From: Acidocella facilis ATCC 35904 | Lineage (GTDB): Bacteria; Pseudomonadota; Alphaproteobacteria; Acetobacterales; Acetobacteraceae | Assembly (NCBI RefSeq): GCF_000687875.1 | Contig: NZ_JHYG01000008.1 | Location: 62,001 to 126,000 of the forward strand | Reading direction: 5' to 3' | DNA: 64,000 nucleotides | Part shown: positions 16,435 through 23,926 of the stretch, one piece after another | Layout of the letters: every line of letters begins with the position of its first letter | How positions within the stretch are numbered: the stretch's first letter is position 1 | The notes under the pieces: generated by a model | Seen by the model: only the letters and a program-made list of their open reading frames with translations | Databases searched by the model: none | What the model was told of the DNA's origin: nothing | Made by a program: the position numbers and the translations under genes

Positions 16435-16755
16435 ATGGGGTTTCGGTTTCGGCGCCGCATTCGCGTGGCAAAGGGTTTATACCTGAACGTCTCAAAAAGT
16501 GGCACAAGCCTTTCTGTTGGAGGGCGCGGCGCGACGGTAAATTTCGGCAAGCATGGAACGCGCACTACCGTAGGTCTGCCGGGAACTGGCATTTCATACT
16601 CCACCACCAGCCACGCGGTGGCCGAACAAGATGCCGGCCGGGTTGCGCCCAAATCTTCCGGCGGGAAATGGGTGCGCTGGGTGCTGGCGGGTATTTTTTT
16701 CGCAACCGCCGCCATGGCGATCACCGCCTCGTTCACGCAACATGCCGTCAAATAG
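16435..16755 (+). CDS. DUF4236 protein with C-terminal membrane segment
   Basis: 106 residues. GFRFRRRIRVAKGLYLNVSK followed by SGTSLSVGGRGATVNFGKHG is the DUF4236 domain: a basic N-terminus then a glycine-rich beta segment. One membrane helix follows (VRWVLAGIFFATAAMAITAS). AGGAGG at 16424-16429 favours the ATG at 16435 over the one at 16432. It is the last gene of the element, set apart by its own leader after the terminator, in the position of a cargo gene. DUF4236 function is unknown. Confidence 0.8.
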   Translation: MGFRFRRRIRVAKGLYLNVSKSGTSLSVGGRGATVNFGKHGTRTTVGLPGTGISYSTTSHAVAEQDAGRVAPKSSGGKWVRWVLAGIFFATAAMAITASFTQHAVK

Positions 16756-16832
16756 GATTTGGCGGCGTATGGTTTTTTATATGGTTTTTTGAAATTTGTT
16801 CAAAATTTCGTAGATATTTAGTCGATATATTC

Positions 16833-16851
16833 ATCCCTGTCTGTCCGCCAC
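16833..16851 (+). repeat. attR, 19-bp attachment core
   Basis: An exact second copy of 4359-4377. The bases to its left are AT-rich and contain short repeated motifs (TAGATATTTAGTCGATATAT at 16811-16830), plausible core-type integrase sites. This is only the 3' part of a tRNA; no second tRNA is present. The 129 bp to its right, up to 16980, hold no gene that I can see. Confidence 0.95.
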
Positions 16852-16980
16852 TCCTCCCTGTAATGCGTTGTTTTTCTCAAAAAAAATCAGCCGCCTTGCG
16901 GCGACTCACCAATCGATTCCCCAAAAATACCAAGCCTCAAACAAGGCATCCGGCCAGTTTTAAGTGTCGATGACACGACG

Positions 16981-17655
16981 TCACAGCTGCTGCGTAACAT
17001 CCCGTAAAAACAGCTTATTCCCATTGCGCCAATAGCGCTGTGTATAGAACGACCATGGCCGCCCAAGATCGTGCAGGCCAAACGTTGTCGATTTCAGAGC
17101 AAACTCGCCATCAATATCAAGCATATAATCGCGCGGCTGGATGATGTTGATCTGGGAACTGCCCAATTTCGACCATAAGGAATTTCTTTGGGTCAGGCGC
17201 TGTTGCTCACGCGCCTGATCCAGACTCAACCCTGCTTCGTTCAGCTTCCCGCCGTGCCGCCCTTCATTCGCATGCGCGACCCTGCAACCGCCCCCTGTCT
17301 GCGTCCCGATTCCAAAGGAGCATCCATCCATGGTCGCGGTGAACATATAGCGTGCGCCGTTGCCGAGGTTGCAACTCAACGTCTCATTCTGGTTGTAGGG
17401 ACACCAATAGGCAAAAAAGCCTTGATCCTGCGGATGCGTGGTACTGAACTTGGTCAGAATATAGACAGGCAAATCGCGCCCTGTCTGTTTGCCCTGGGCA
17501 CCGCCCAGCACGAGGCACATCTGGTGTATCCGGCCCGATGCCTGATCCGTCCCAATCGCTGCATGGTGGGGGACGATGATATTATCGCGCATGAATTGAG
17601 ATGGATTGGCCATGAAATCGCGCGACCCGTATTGTGGCGGCATCTTTTTCTCCAT
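16981..17655 (-). CDS. Putative Cys-His deamidase-like protein (BLF1/CNF-like pattern)
   Basis: 224 residues from the ATG at 17655; the frame is open to 17766, so a longer start is possible. No signal peptide. The centre reads TATMDGCSFGIGTQTGG and then GCRVAHAN. C112 and H128 are 16 residues apart, with a Thr six residues before the Cys. The glutamine deamidases CNF1 and BLF1 use a GC-containing Cys plus a His 12-15 residues later, and BLF1 has a Thr six before its Cys. I do not recognise the protein by name, so the toxin/deamidase reading is a motif-based guess. It lies 130 bp outside attR and is divergent from a glycosyltransferase. Confidence 0.5.
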   Translation of the reverse strand: MEKKMPPQYGSRDFMANPSQFMRDNIIVPHHAAIGTDQASGRIHQMCLVLGGAQGKQTGRDLPVYILTKFSTTHPQDQGFFAYWCPYNQNETLSCNLGNGARYMFTATMDGCSFGIGTQTGGGCRVAHANEGRHGGKLNEAGLSLDQAREQQRLTQRNSLWSKLGSSQINIIQPRDYMLDIDGEFALKSTTFGLHDLGRPWSFYTQRYWRNGNKLFLRDVTQQL

Positions 17656-17807
17656 ATCGGCAAATCGAAAATAGAACTGTCCATCTACCGTTGCCAAGCA
17701 AATATTACGACGCCGTGATAGCGGCCTGGTTCCACGCTTTGCGGCGGAATGCTCTGGCCAGGCCAATCGCTGGACAAGCCCTTACCAACCGCGCACAACT
17801 CCAGCAC

Positions 17808-18740
17808 ATGCCCGCCCTCATCTCCCTCGTCGTACCCTGCTACAACGAAAGCGAGGCCATCGCCCCGTTCGCGGCCACGATCATCCCTTTGCTGGAGGCC
17901 ATCCCGGAGACGCAATGGGAGATCATCTGCGTCGATGACGGCAGCAAGGACGACACGCTGGCCCAGCTCATCGCCCTGTCCCAGCGCGACCCTCGCGTCC
18001 GCGTCATCGAACTCTCCCGCAATTTCGGCAAGGAAGCGGCGATGACCGCGGGGCTGGATGCGGCACGCGGCGATGCCGTGATCCCCTTCGATGCCGACAT
18101 GCAGGACCCGCCGGAGCTGATCCCCGAAATGCTCGCCGCCTGGCGGGCCGGCGCCGAGGTGGTGCTGGCCAGGCGCGTCGACCGCTCGACCGACAGCGCG
18201 ATGAAGCGCCAGACCGCCTTGGCCTTCTACAAGCTCCACAACGCCCTCTCCCACACCAAAATCCCCGAGAATGTCGGGGATTTCCGGCTGATGGACCGCG
18301 TCGTCGTCGAGGCGCTGAAAACCCTGCCCGAGCGCCAGCGTTTCATGAAAGGGCTGTTCGCCTGGGTCGGGTTTCGCACCGTCACCATCGACTATGTCCG
18401 CCGCCCCCGCAGCGCCGGGCAGAGCAAATTCTCCGGCTTCAAATTATGGAATTTCGCGCTGGAGGGCTTCACCAGCTTCTCCACCGCGCCGTTGAAAATC
18501 TGGACCTATCTCGGCATCGCCGGGGCGCTGCTGGCGCTGCTCTATGGGGTGCTGATCCTGCTGCGCACCCTGCTGCTGGGCAATCCGGTGCCGGGCTACG
18601 CCTCCTTGTTCGTGGCAATCACCTTCTTTGGCTCGGTGCAGCTGATCTCGATCGGGCTGCTCGGCGAATATATCGGCCGCATCTATATGGAGGCCAAGCA
18701 GCGCCCCACCTACATCATCCGCAAACGCCACGGGGATTGA
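17808..18740 (+). CDS. Polyprenyl-phosphate glycosyltransferase (GT2, GtrB/DPM1-like)
   Basis: 310 residues from the ATG at 17808 (MPALISLVVPCYNESEAIAP). The GT2 Rossmann part has VVPCYNE, DDGSKDDT and the metal-binding DADMQDPPEL. FSGFKLWNFALEGFTSFST is the amphipathic region before two C-terminal membrane helices (TYLGIAGALLALLYGVLILL; FVAITFFGSVQLISIGLLGE). These enzymes load a sugar onto undecaprenyl or dolichyl phosphate for later transfer outside the membrane. Its end abuts the convergent CDF gene with no gap. The frame extends upstream, but homology starts at 17808. Confidence 0.9.
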   Translation: MPALISLVVPCYNESEAIAPFAATIIPLLEAIPETQWEIICVDDGSKDDTLAQLIALSQRDPRVRVIELSRNFGKEAAMTAGLDAARGDAVIPFDADMQDPPELIPEMLAAWRAGAEVVLARRVDRSTDSAMKRQTALAFYKLHNALSHTKIPENVGDFRLMDRVVVEALKTLPERQRFMKGLFAWVGFRTVTIDYVRRPRSAGQSKFSGFKLWNFALEGFTSFSTAPLKIWTYLGIAGALLALLYGVLILLRTLLLGNPVPGYASLFVAITFFGSVQLISIGLLGEYIGRIYMEAKQRPTYIIRKRHGD

Positions 18741-19718
18741 TCAGACGCTCTCCCCCAGCCGCAGCGCGCAGCCCTCGGCGACCGCCAGGCTCTCGATCTG
18801 GATGGTGACATGGCCGATGCCAAAGCGCGCCTTCGCCTCCTGGGCGATGCGCGCCAGCAGCGCCTCCTCATTGCCACCCTCCTCGCGGACCAGATGCGCG
18901 GTCAGCGCAACATCCGTCGTGCTCAGCCCCCAGATATGCAAATCGTGCAGCGCCGCGATATCGGGTAGGCCGCGCAGATAAGCCTCCACCGCATGGTGAT
19001 CGACGGAGGCGGGCACGGCATCGAGCGAGAGATTCACCGAATCGCGCAGCAGCGACCAGGTGGCGATGACGATGACAGCACTGACCGCGAGGCTGACCAC
19101 CGGGTCCACCCAGGCCCAGCCGGTGAACAGAATCACCACACCCGCCGCCACCGTGCCCGCCGCCACCAGCGCGTCGCCCAGCATATGCAGGAAGGCGCCG
19201 CGGACATTGAGATCCCCCTTGCGCCCGGCCATGAACAGCAAGGCGGTGCCGCCATTGATGAGAATCCCCGACGCCGCGACGATGATGATCACCATCCCGG
19301 CCGGCTGCTGCGGGGCGAACAGCCGCAGCACCGCCTCCCAGGCGATGGCGCCGGTGACCACGAGCAGCAGCACGGCATTGCCCAGCGCGGTGAGGATGGA
19401 AGAGCGGCGCAGCCCGTACGTATAGCGCGCCGAGGGCTGGCGCTTCGCCAGCCAGGTCGCCGCCCAGGCGCCGGCCAGCCCCAGCACGTCCGAGAGATTA
19501 TGCCCGGCATCGGCGAGCAGCGCCATCGAATGGCCGGCGACACCATAGACCGCCTCGCCGATCACATAAGCCAGGTTCAGGGCGAGGCCGATGGCGAAGG
19601 CGCGGCCGAAATCAGCCGGGGCGTGGCTGTGCCCGGCATGGCCATGGCCCGCATGATCGTGGCCGGCATGGTCGTGGCCGTGCTCATGCTTATGGTCGTG
19701 ATCGTCATGGTCATGCAT
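18741..19718 (-). CDS. Cation diffusion facilitator (Zn2+/Co2+-type exporter)
   Basis: 325 residues. The first ~35 residues are almost entirely His, Asp, Gly and Ala (HDHDDHDHKHEHGHDH), a metal-binding leader. Six membrane helices follow. The transport-site motifs are in helix 2 (LLADAGHNLSDVLG) and helix 5 (HMLGDALVAAG). The cytoplasmic C-terminal domain is present (LHDLHIWGLSTTDVALTAHL). The His/Asp site favours Zn2+. ATG at 19718 is preferred over a GTG at 19721. Sixty-three bases separate it from the MocR gene upstream on the same strand. Confidence 0.93.
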   Translation of the reverse strand: MHDHDDHDHKHEHGHDHAGHDHAGHGHAGHSHAPADFGRAFAIGLALNLAYVIGEAVYGVAGHSMALLADAGHNLSDVLGLAGAWAATWLAKRQPSARYTYGLRRSSILTALGNAVLLLVVTGAIAWEAVLRLFAPQQPAGMVIIIVAASGILINGGTALLFMAGRKGDLNVRGAFLHMLGDALVAAGTVAAGVVILFTGWAWVDPVVSLAVSAVIVIATWSLLRDSVNLSLDAVPASVDHHAVEAYLRGLPDIAALHDLHIWGLSTTDVALTAHLVREEGGNEEALLARIAQEAKARFGIGHVTIQIESLAVAEGCALRLGESV

Positions 19719-19781
19719 CACGCGCGCTCCGCTAAAGATTTCTTCTGATCTAACGCAAAGCCTTTCCCACCGGAACCTGCC

Positions 19782-21215
19782 TCACCCCAGCCCGGCAAGG
19801 CACGCCCCCAGCCGTAACGCCGCCGCGCGCAAATCCTCCGGCTCAAACCCGGCAAAGCCCAGCAGCAGCCCCTGCTCCGGGGGCGCCTCGTGGAAATATT
19901 GCGAGAGCGAGACCACCGCCAGCCCGGCCTCGCGCGCCGCCGCCTCCACCGCCCGGTCCGACAGCCCAGCCAGACGCGGCCCGAAGCGGACGATGAAATG
20001 CATGCCCGAAGGCTCGATCGCCGGCACCAGCCAATCCGGCACCAAAGGCGCCAGCGCCTCGCGCAACGCGCTCTGGCGCTGGGCGTAGAGCCGGCGCATG
20101 CGGCGCAGATGGGTGGCGAATTCGCCGCTTTGCATGAAGCGCGCCAAGGCTGGCTGCGGCACCAGCGAGGCCTGGGTGCCGGCCCGGCCGATGACCTCAT
20201 GCAGCCGCGCCAGAAACGGCGCGGGCACCAGCATGTAGCCGAGCCGGATGCCCGGCGAGAGCAGTTTGGAAAAACTGCCGATATAGAGCGTGCGCGCGCC
20301 GCGATCGAGGCTGGCCAGCGCCGGCAGCGGCTGGCCGGTGAAGCGGAATTCGCTGTCATAATCATCCTCGATCACCAGCGCCCCGGCGCGCTGCGCCCAG
20401 TCCAGCAGCGCCAGCCGCCGTGCCGCGGGCAGCGTCATCCCCAGCGGATATTGCCGCGAGGGCGTCACCACCACACCGGCCGCATCCGGACGCAGCAAAG
20501 CCGGGTTCAGCCCTTGCGCATCCACCGGCACGGCCACGCAACGCAGCCCCGCCGCCGCCAGCCGGGCGCGCACCGGGGCGTGGCCGGGTTCCTCCACATG
20601 CACGATGCTACCCGGCGCCAGCAGCCGCCCGGCCAGCCCCAGCGCCTCGGTGGCGCCGGAGGTGACGATGATCTGCCCGGCCGAACAGAAAATGCCGCGC
20701 CAGGCGCCGAGATGCGCGGCGATGGCCTCGCGCAAAGGCGGCCAGCCGAACCGGTCCGGCACGCCCAGCAGGCCCGCTTCCGGCTGGCGCCAGGCGGCCT
20801 CCAGATGCCGCGCCCAGGCGGCGTGCGGAAACTGGCGCATATCCGGCTGGCCGGGATGAAAGGGCAGCACCGGGCGCGCGCCGAACGCGGCCGGGCCATC
20901 CCCCGCCTGCGCCAGCGGCGGGGCCAGATGCGGCAAATCCCGCGCCACGAACAGCCCGGCCCCCTGGCGGCCTTGCAGATAGCCCTCGGCGGTGAGCTGG
21001 TCCAAGGCGGTGAGCACGGTGGCACGGGAGATGGACAGCTCCTGCGCCAGCTTGCGGCTGGGCGGCAGCCGCGCCCCCGGCGGCGCCCCGGCCAGAATCA
21101 GCCGCCGCAGCGCCTCGGCCAGCTGCACATGCAACGCCTCCCCGCCGCGCGCCAGGGTCAGGCCGAGCAAGGCGGCATCAAAATTGGCCTGGCCTTGAAT
21201 GGTTGAATTGGTCAT
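19782..21215 (-). CDS. MocR-family regulator (GntR wHTH plus aminotransferase domain)
   Basis: 477 residues. Residues ~15-85 form a GntR winged helix (GARLPPSRKLAQELSISRAT). A fold-type I aminotransferase domain follows, with the PLP-lysine block IGSFSKLLSPGIRLGYM. Such proteins usually sense PLP or an amine adduct and control a divergent vitamin B6, taurine or GABA gene. Here the divergent neighbour, 58 bp away, is a pyridoxamine-oxidase-like flavoprotein. That makes a PdxR-like role attractive but unproven. Confidence 0.9.
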   Translation of the reverse strand: MTNSTIQGQANFDAALLGLTLARGGEALHVQLAEALRRLILAGAPPGARLPPSRKLAQELSISRATVLTALDQLTAEGYLQGRQGAGLFVARDLPHLAPPLAQAGDGPAAFGARPVLPFHPGQPDMRQFPHAAWARHLEAAWRQPEAGLLGVPDRFGWPPLREAIAAHLGAWRGIFCSAGQIIVTSGATEALGLAGRLLAPGSIVHVEEPGHAPVRARLAAAGLRCVAVPVDAQGLNPALLRPDAAGVVVTPSRQYPLGMTLPAARRLALLDWAQRAGALVIEDDYDSEFRFTGQPLPALASLDRGARTLYIGSFSKLLSPGIRLGYMLVPAPFLARLHEVIGRAGTQASLVPQPALARFMQSGEFATHLRRMRRLYAQRQSALREALAPLVPDWLVPAIEPSGMHFIVRFGPRLAGLSDRAVEAAAREAGLAVVSLSQYFHEAPPEQGLLLGFAGFEPEDLRAAALRLGACLAGLG

Positions 21216-21273
21216 TTCAAACAGACCAATATCGCGCCACTCTGCCCCTCATCAAGTCCCATCAGAGAGCATC

Positions 21274-21927
21274 ATGACCGAAGACCTTCTGCAAACCGAC
21301 CGTACCCGCCTGCGCCGTTCGCATCAGCGCGGCTCTTTCGACCGCGCTGTGGTGAACGCGATCCTGGACGCGCAACCAATGTGCAGCGTCGGCTATGTGA
21401 TCGACGGCAAGCCCTACGTGACCCCCACCCTGCAATGGCGCGAGGGCGATCACGTCTATTGGCACGCCTCCTCCGCCAGCCGCGCCCTGCGCGCCGCCAC
21501 CGGGCATGAGGTGTGCCTGACCGTGGCGATTCTGGATGGCTATGTGATGGCGCGCTCGGGCTTTCATCACTCGGTGAATTCGCGCTCGGTGATGCTATTC
21601 GGCACCGCGCATCTGGTACCCGATGAGGAAAAGCAAGCCAAACTCAGCGCGTTTATCGATGGGCTATGGCCCGGCCGGGCCGCGACGCTGCGCCCGAACA
21701 GCGCGCAGGAGCTCAAGGCAACCTCGATCCTGGCGCTGAAGATCGAGGAAGGCAGTGCGAAAATCCGCACTGGCGGGCCGAAGGATGATGAGGAGGATTA
21801 TGCGCTGCCGATCTGGGCGGGGGTGATTCCGGTGACGACCCAGATCGGCACGCCGATCGACGATGAGCGGCTGACCGCGGGGATCGAACCGCCGGCGCAT
21901 CTCACGGCGATGGCGCGGAGATTTTAA
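21274..21927 (+). CDS. Pyridoxamine 5'-phosphate oxidase-family flavoprotein
   Basis: 217 residues from the ATG at 21274 (TEDLLQTDRTRLRRSHQRGS). An FMN-binding split barrel: MCSVGYVIDGKPYVTPTLQW, then GDHVYWHASSASRALRAATG and EVCLTVAILDGYVMARSGFH. This matches the Pyridox_ox_2 group, whose members are often FMN- or heme-binding reductases rather than true PdxH. It is divergent from the MocR regulator, which probably controls it. The TAA stop overlaps the first base of repeat A1. Confidence 0.85.
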   Translation: MTEDLLQTDRTRLRRSHQRGSFDRAVVNAILDAQPMCSVGYVIDGKPYVTPTLQWREGDHVYWHASSASRALRAATGHEVCLTVAILDGYVMARSGFHHSVNSRSVMLFGTAHLVPDEEKQAKLSAFIDGLWPGRAATLRPNSAQELKATSILALKIEEGSAKIRTGGPKDDEEDYALPIWAGVIPVTTQIGTPIDDERLTAGIEPPAHLTAMARRF

Positions 21928-22060
21928 AAGTTTTTTGGTGCCGCTTTTTTTCAAAAAAGCGGCGAAAACGTCTGGGGTGGTGACGACGGCGTTGCCAACA
22001 CCCCAGACGTTTAGTGGCCCTTTTTGAAAAAAGGGCCACACCCCAAAAACTTTTGCAAAT
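21926..22060. repeat. Structured repeat A, copy 1 (cloverleaf of three hairpins)
   Basis: AAAAGTTTTTTGG at the left pairs with CCCCAAAAACTTTT at 22036-22051. Inside are hairpin 1 (GCCGCTTTTTT/AAAAAAGCGGC), hairpin 2 (AACGTCTGGGGTG/CACCCCAGACGTT, perfect 13 bp) and hairpin 3 (GTGGCCCTTTTT/AAAAAAGGGCCAC). It fills the gap between the convergent flavoprotein and SDR genes. Copy 2 is at 44573-44710. Confidence 0.9.
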
Positions 22061-22063
22061 TTT

Positions 22064-22825
22064 TTACAGCACCATCCCGCCGGAAATCTCAATCCGCTGC
22101 CCATTCACCCAGCGAGTCTCCTCCCCCAGCAGCGCCGCCACCGCCGGGCCGATATCCTCCGGCTCACCCACCCGCCCCAAAGCGGCATAAGACGCCACGC
22201 GCTGGTTCATCTCCGGATTATCCCGCACCACACCGCCATTGAAATCCGTGGCAATCGCCCCCGGCGCCACCGTGTTCGCGGTAATGCCCCGCGCCCCCAG
22301 CTCCACCGCCAGATAGCGCGTCAGCACCTCCACCCCGCCCTTCATCGCCGCGTAGGCGGAAGCGCCCGGGAAGCTGAACCGCGCCAGCCCGGAGGAAATA
22401 TTGACGATACGGCCACCATCTTCCAGCAACGGCAGCAGCGTCTGCGTCAAAAAGAACACCCCCTTCAGATGCACATTGAAGAGTTTATCAAAGGCCTCCT
22501 CACTGGTTTGCGCGAACGGCGCATGATGGCCAAAGCCGGCATTATTCACCAGATGGTCGAAGCGCTCCCGCCCCCACACCTCCCGCAGCGCCTGCCGCAC
22601 CGCCACCGCAAACCCCGCGAAACTTTTCACATCCCCGGCATCGAGCGGCAAAAACACCGCCTTGCCGCCCTTGGCCTCGATCGCGTCCTTCACCTCATCG
22701 GCCTGCGCCTTGTTGCTGTGATAGGTGCCGATCACATCTTCCCCACGCTCTGCCAGCGCCAGCGCCATGCTGCGCCCCAGCCCGCGGCTGGCCCCTGTGA
22801 TCAAGGCGATTTTCCGTGTGCTCAT
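22064..22825 (-). CDS. Short-chain dehydrogenase/reductase
   Basis: 253 residues from the ATG at 22825 (MSTRKIALITGASRGLGRSM). Rossmann Gly motif TGASRGLG, NNAGFGHH, the catalytic Ser of ISSGLARFSF and SAYAAMKGG (YxxxK), and ending NGQRIEISGGMVL. A classical SDR of 3-oxoacyl-reductase style; the substrate cannot be read from sequence. It is divergent from a LysR regulator across 99 bp and is probably controlled by it. The last codons lie in the AT-rich edge of repeat A1. Confidence 0.9.
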   Translation of the reverse strand: MSTRKIALITGASRGLGRSMALALAERGEDVIGTYHSNKAQADEVKDAIEAKGGKAVFLPLDAGDVKSFAGFAVAVRQALREVWGRERFDHLVNNAGFGHHAPFAQTSEEAFDKLFNVHLKGVFFLTQTLLPLLEDGGRIVNISSGLARFSFPGASAYAAMKGGVEVLTRYLAVELGARGITANTVAPGAIATDFNGGVVRDNPEMNQRVASYAALGRVGEPEDIGPAVAALLGEETRWVNGQRIEISGGMVL

Positions 22826-22924
22826 CTCAAACACTCCTGTGGTTTTCAGCAAGACTGAGATGCGCCTTTCCGCCCCGCAAATAATCGGGCAAAATCCGGC
22901 AACATCATCCGGGGATCGCGAAGA

Positions 22925-23824
22925 ATGGACAGATTCGACCATATGCGTATCTTCGTGCGGATCATGGAGCGCGGCAGCTTCGTGCGCGCCGCCGAGGATC
23001 TCTCCCTGCCCGCCTCCACCGTCACCGACGCGCTGAAGCAGCTGGAAGCCCGCCTGGGCACCCGGCTGCTCCAGCGCACCACCCGCCAGGTCCGCGCCAC
23101 CCCGGATGGCGAGGCCTATTATCGGCGCTGCCTTTCCATCCTCGCCGATATCGAGGACGCCGAAAGCGCCTTCAGCAGCGCCAAGCCGCGCGGCTTTCTG
23201 CATGTCGAGGCGCAGGGCACCCAGGTGCGCCGGATCATCCTGCCTGCCCTGCCCGCCTTCCTGGACCGCTACCCGGATCTGGAACTCTATGTCAGCGAGG
23301 GCGACCGTTTTGTGGACTTAATCCGCGAAGGGGTGGATTGCGCCCTGCGCGCCGGCCAGCCGACCGAGAGCGATCTGATCGCCCGCCGCCTGGCGCTGAT
23401 GCCGGAAGGCACCTTCGCCTCCCCGGCCTATCTCGCCCGCCACGGCACGCCGCCAAGCTGGGACCAGCTCGCCGGGCATAAAATGGTCGGCTTCCGCTCC
23501 TCGGCCACCGGCGGGGTGCTGCCGCTGGAATTTCGCGTCGGCAAGGCGGTGAAAACCGTCTCCCTTCCCTGCGTGCTCTCGGTCAACGGCGCGGAGAGCT
23601 ACAAGGAAGCCGCTTTGCAAGGGCTGGGGCTGATCCAGGTGCCGCATTACGGGGTGGAGGCGGAGCTGCGCGACGGCCGGCTGGTGGAGGTTCTGGCGAA
23701 TACCCCGCCCACGCCGCTCCCGCTCTACGTGCTCTATCCGCGCAACCGCCAGCTCTCGCTGCGGGTGCGGGTGTTCATTGACTGGGTGGCCGGCGAATAT
23801 GCCCGGCATCTGCCGGCAAGCTGA
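22925..23824 (+). CDS. LysR-family regulator
   Basis: 299 residues. The N-terminal winged helix reads FVRIMERGSFVRAAEDLSLP followed by TVTDALKQLEARLGTRLLQR. The C-terminal LysR substrate domain (about 90-295) has DLELYVSEGDRFVDLIREGV and DCALRAG. The length and the variant DRFDHMRIF start match the large AaeR/PtxE-like subgroup. Regulators of this type usually sit divergent from their target, here the SDR gene at 22064-22825. Confidence 0.92.
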   Translation: MDRFDHMRIFVRIMERGSFVRAAEDLSLPASTVTDALKQLEARLGTRLLQRTTRQVRATPDGEAYYRRCLSILADIEDAESAFSSAKPRGFLHVEAQGTQVRRIILPALPAFLDRYPDLELYVSEGDRFVDLIREGVDCALRAGQPTESDLIARRLALMPEGTFASPAYLARHGTPPSWDQLAGHKMVGFRSSATGGVLPLEFRVGKAVKTVSLPCVLSVNGAESYKEAALQGLGLIQVPHYGVEAELRDGRLVEVLANTPPTPLPLYVLYPRNRQLSLRVRVFIDWVAGEYARHLPAS

Positions 23825-23926
23825 CAGGCCCCGCCACCCCAGCTATAGACGTTTGAAAATGCCGAGGAGCGCTTCCGTCTTGCCGATGCAGACCCAGTCC
23901 CGCACGCCAGACCGGTCCCCGCCCGC

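Larger units (their letters stand above)
4359..16851 (+). mobile_element. 12.5-kb integrative element in tRNA-Ser (prophage remnant or phage satellite)
   Basis: The element is bounded by perfect 19-bp direct repeats at 4359-4377 and 16833-16851; the left one is the tRNA-Ser 3' end. A P4-type tyrosine integrase lies immediately inside the left end. Excision would give a circle of 12,474 bp. Contents in order: integrase, unknown protein, excisionase-like HTH, replication-like protein, HNH nuclease, four unknown genes, prohead protease, a second replication-like protein, XRE repressor (the only reverse gene), small proteins, tape measure protein, three unknown genes and a DUF4236 protein. No large terminase, portal, major capsid, tail tube or lysis gene was recognised. 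All frames are open, which argues against advanced decay. Confidence 0.93.

Noticed and set aside
16833-16851. Second tRNA-Ser at the right end
   Set aside because: Only the last 19 bases match; no acceptor 5' arm, anticodon or D-arm precede them, so it is attR.
4359-16851. Insertion sequence or transposon
   Set aside because: No transposase and no terminal inverted repeats; boundaries are direct repeats matching a tRNA end, as made by a tyrosine integrase.
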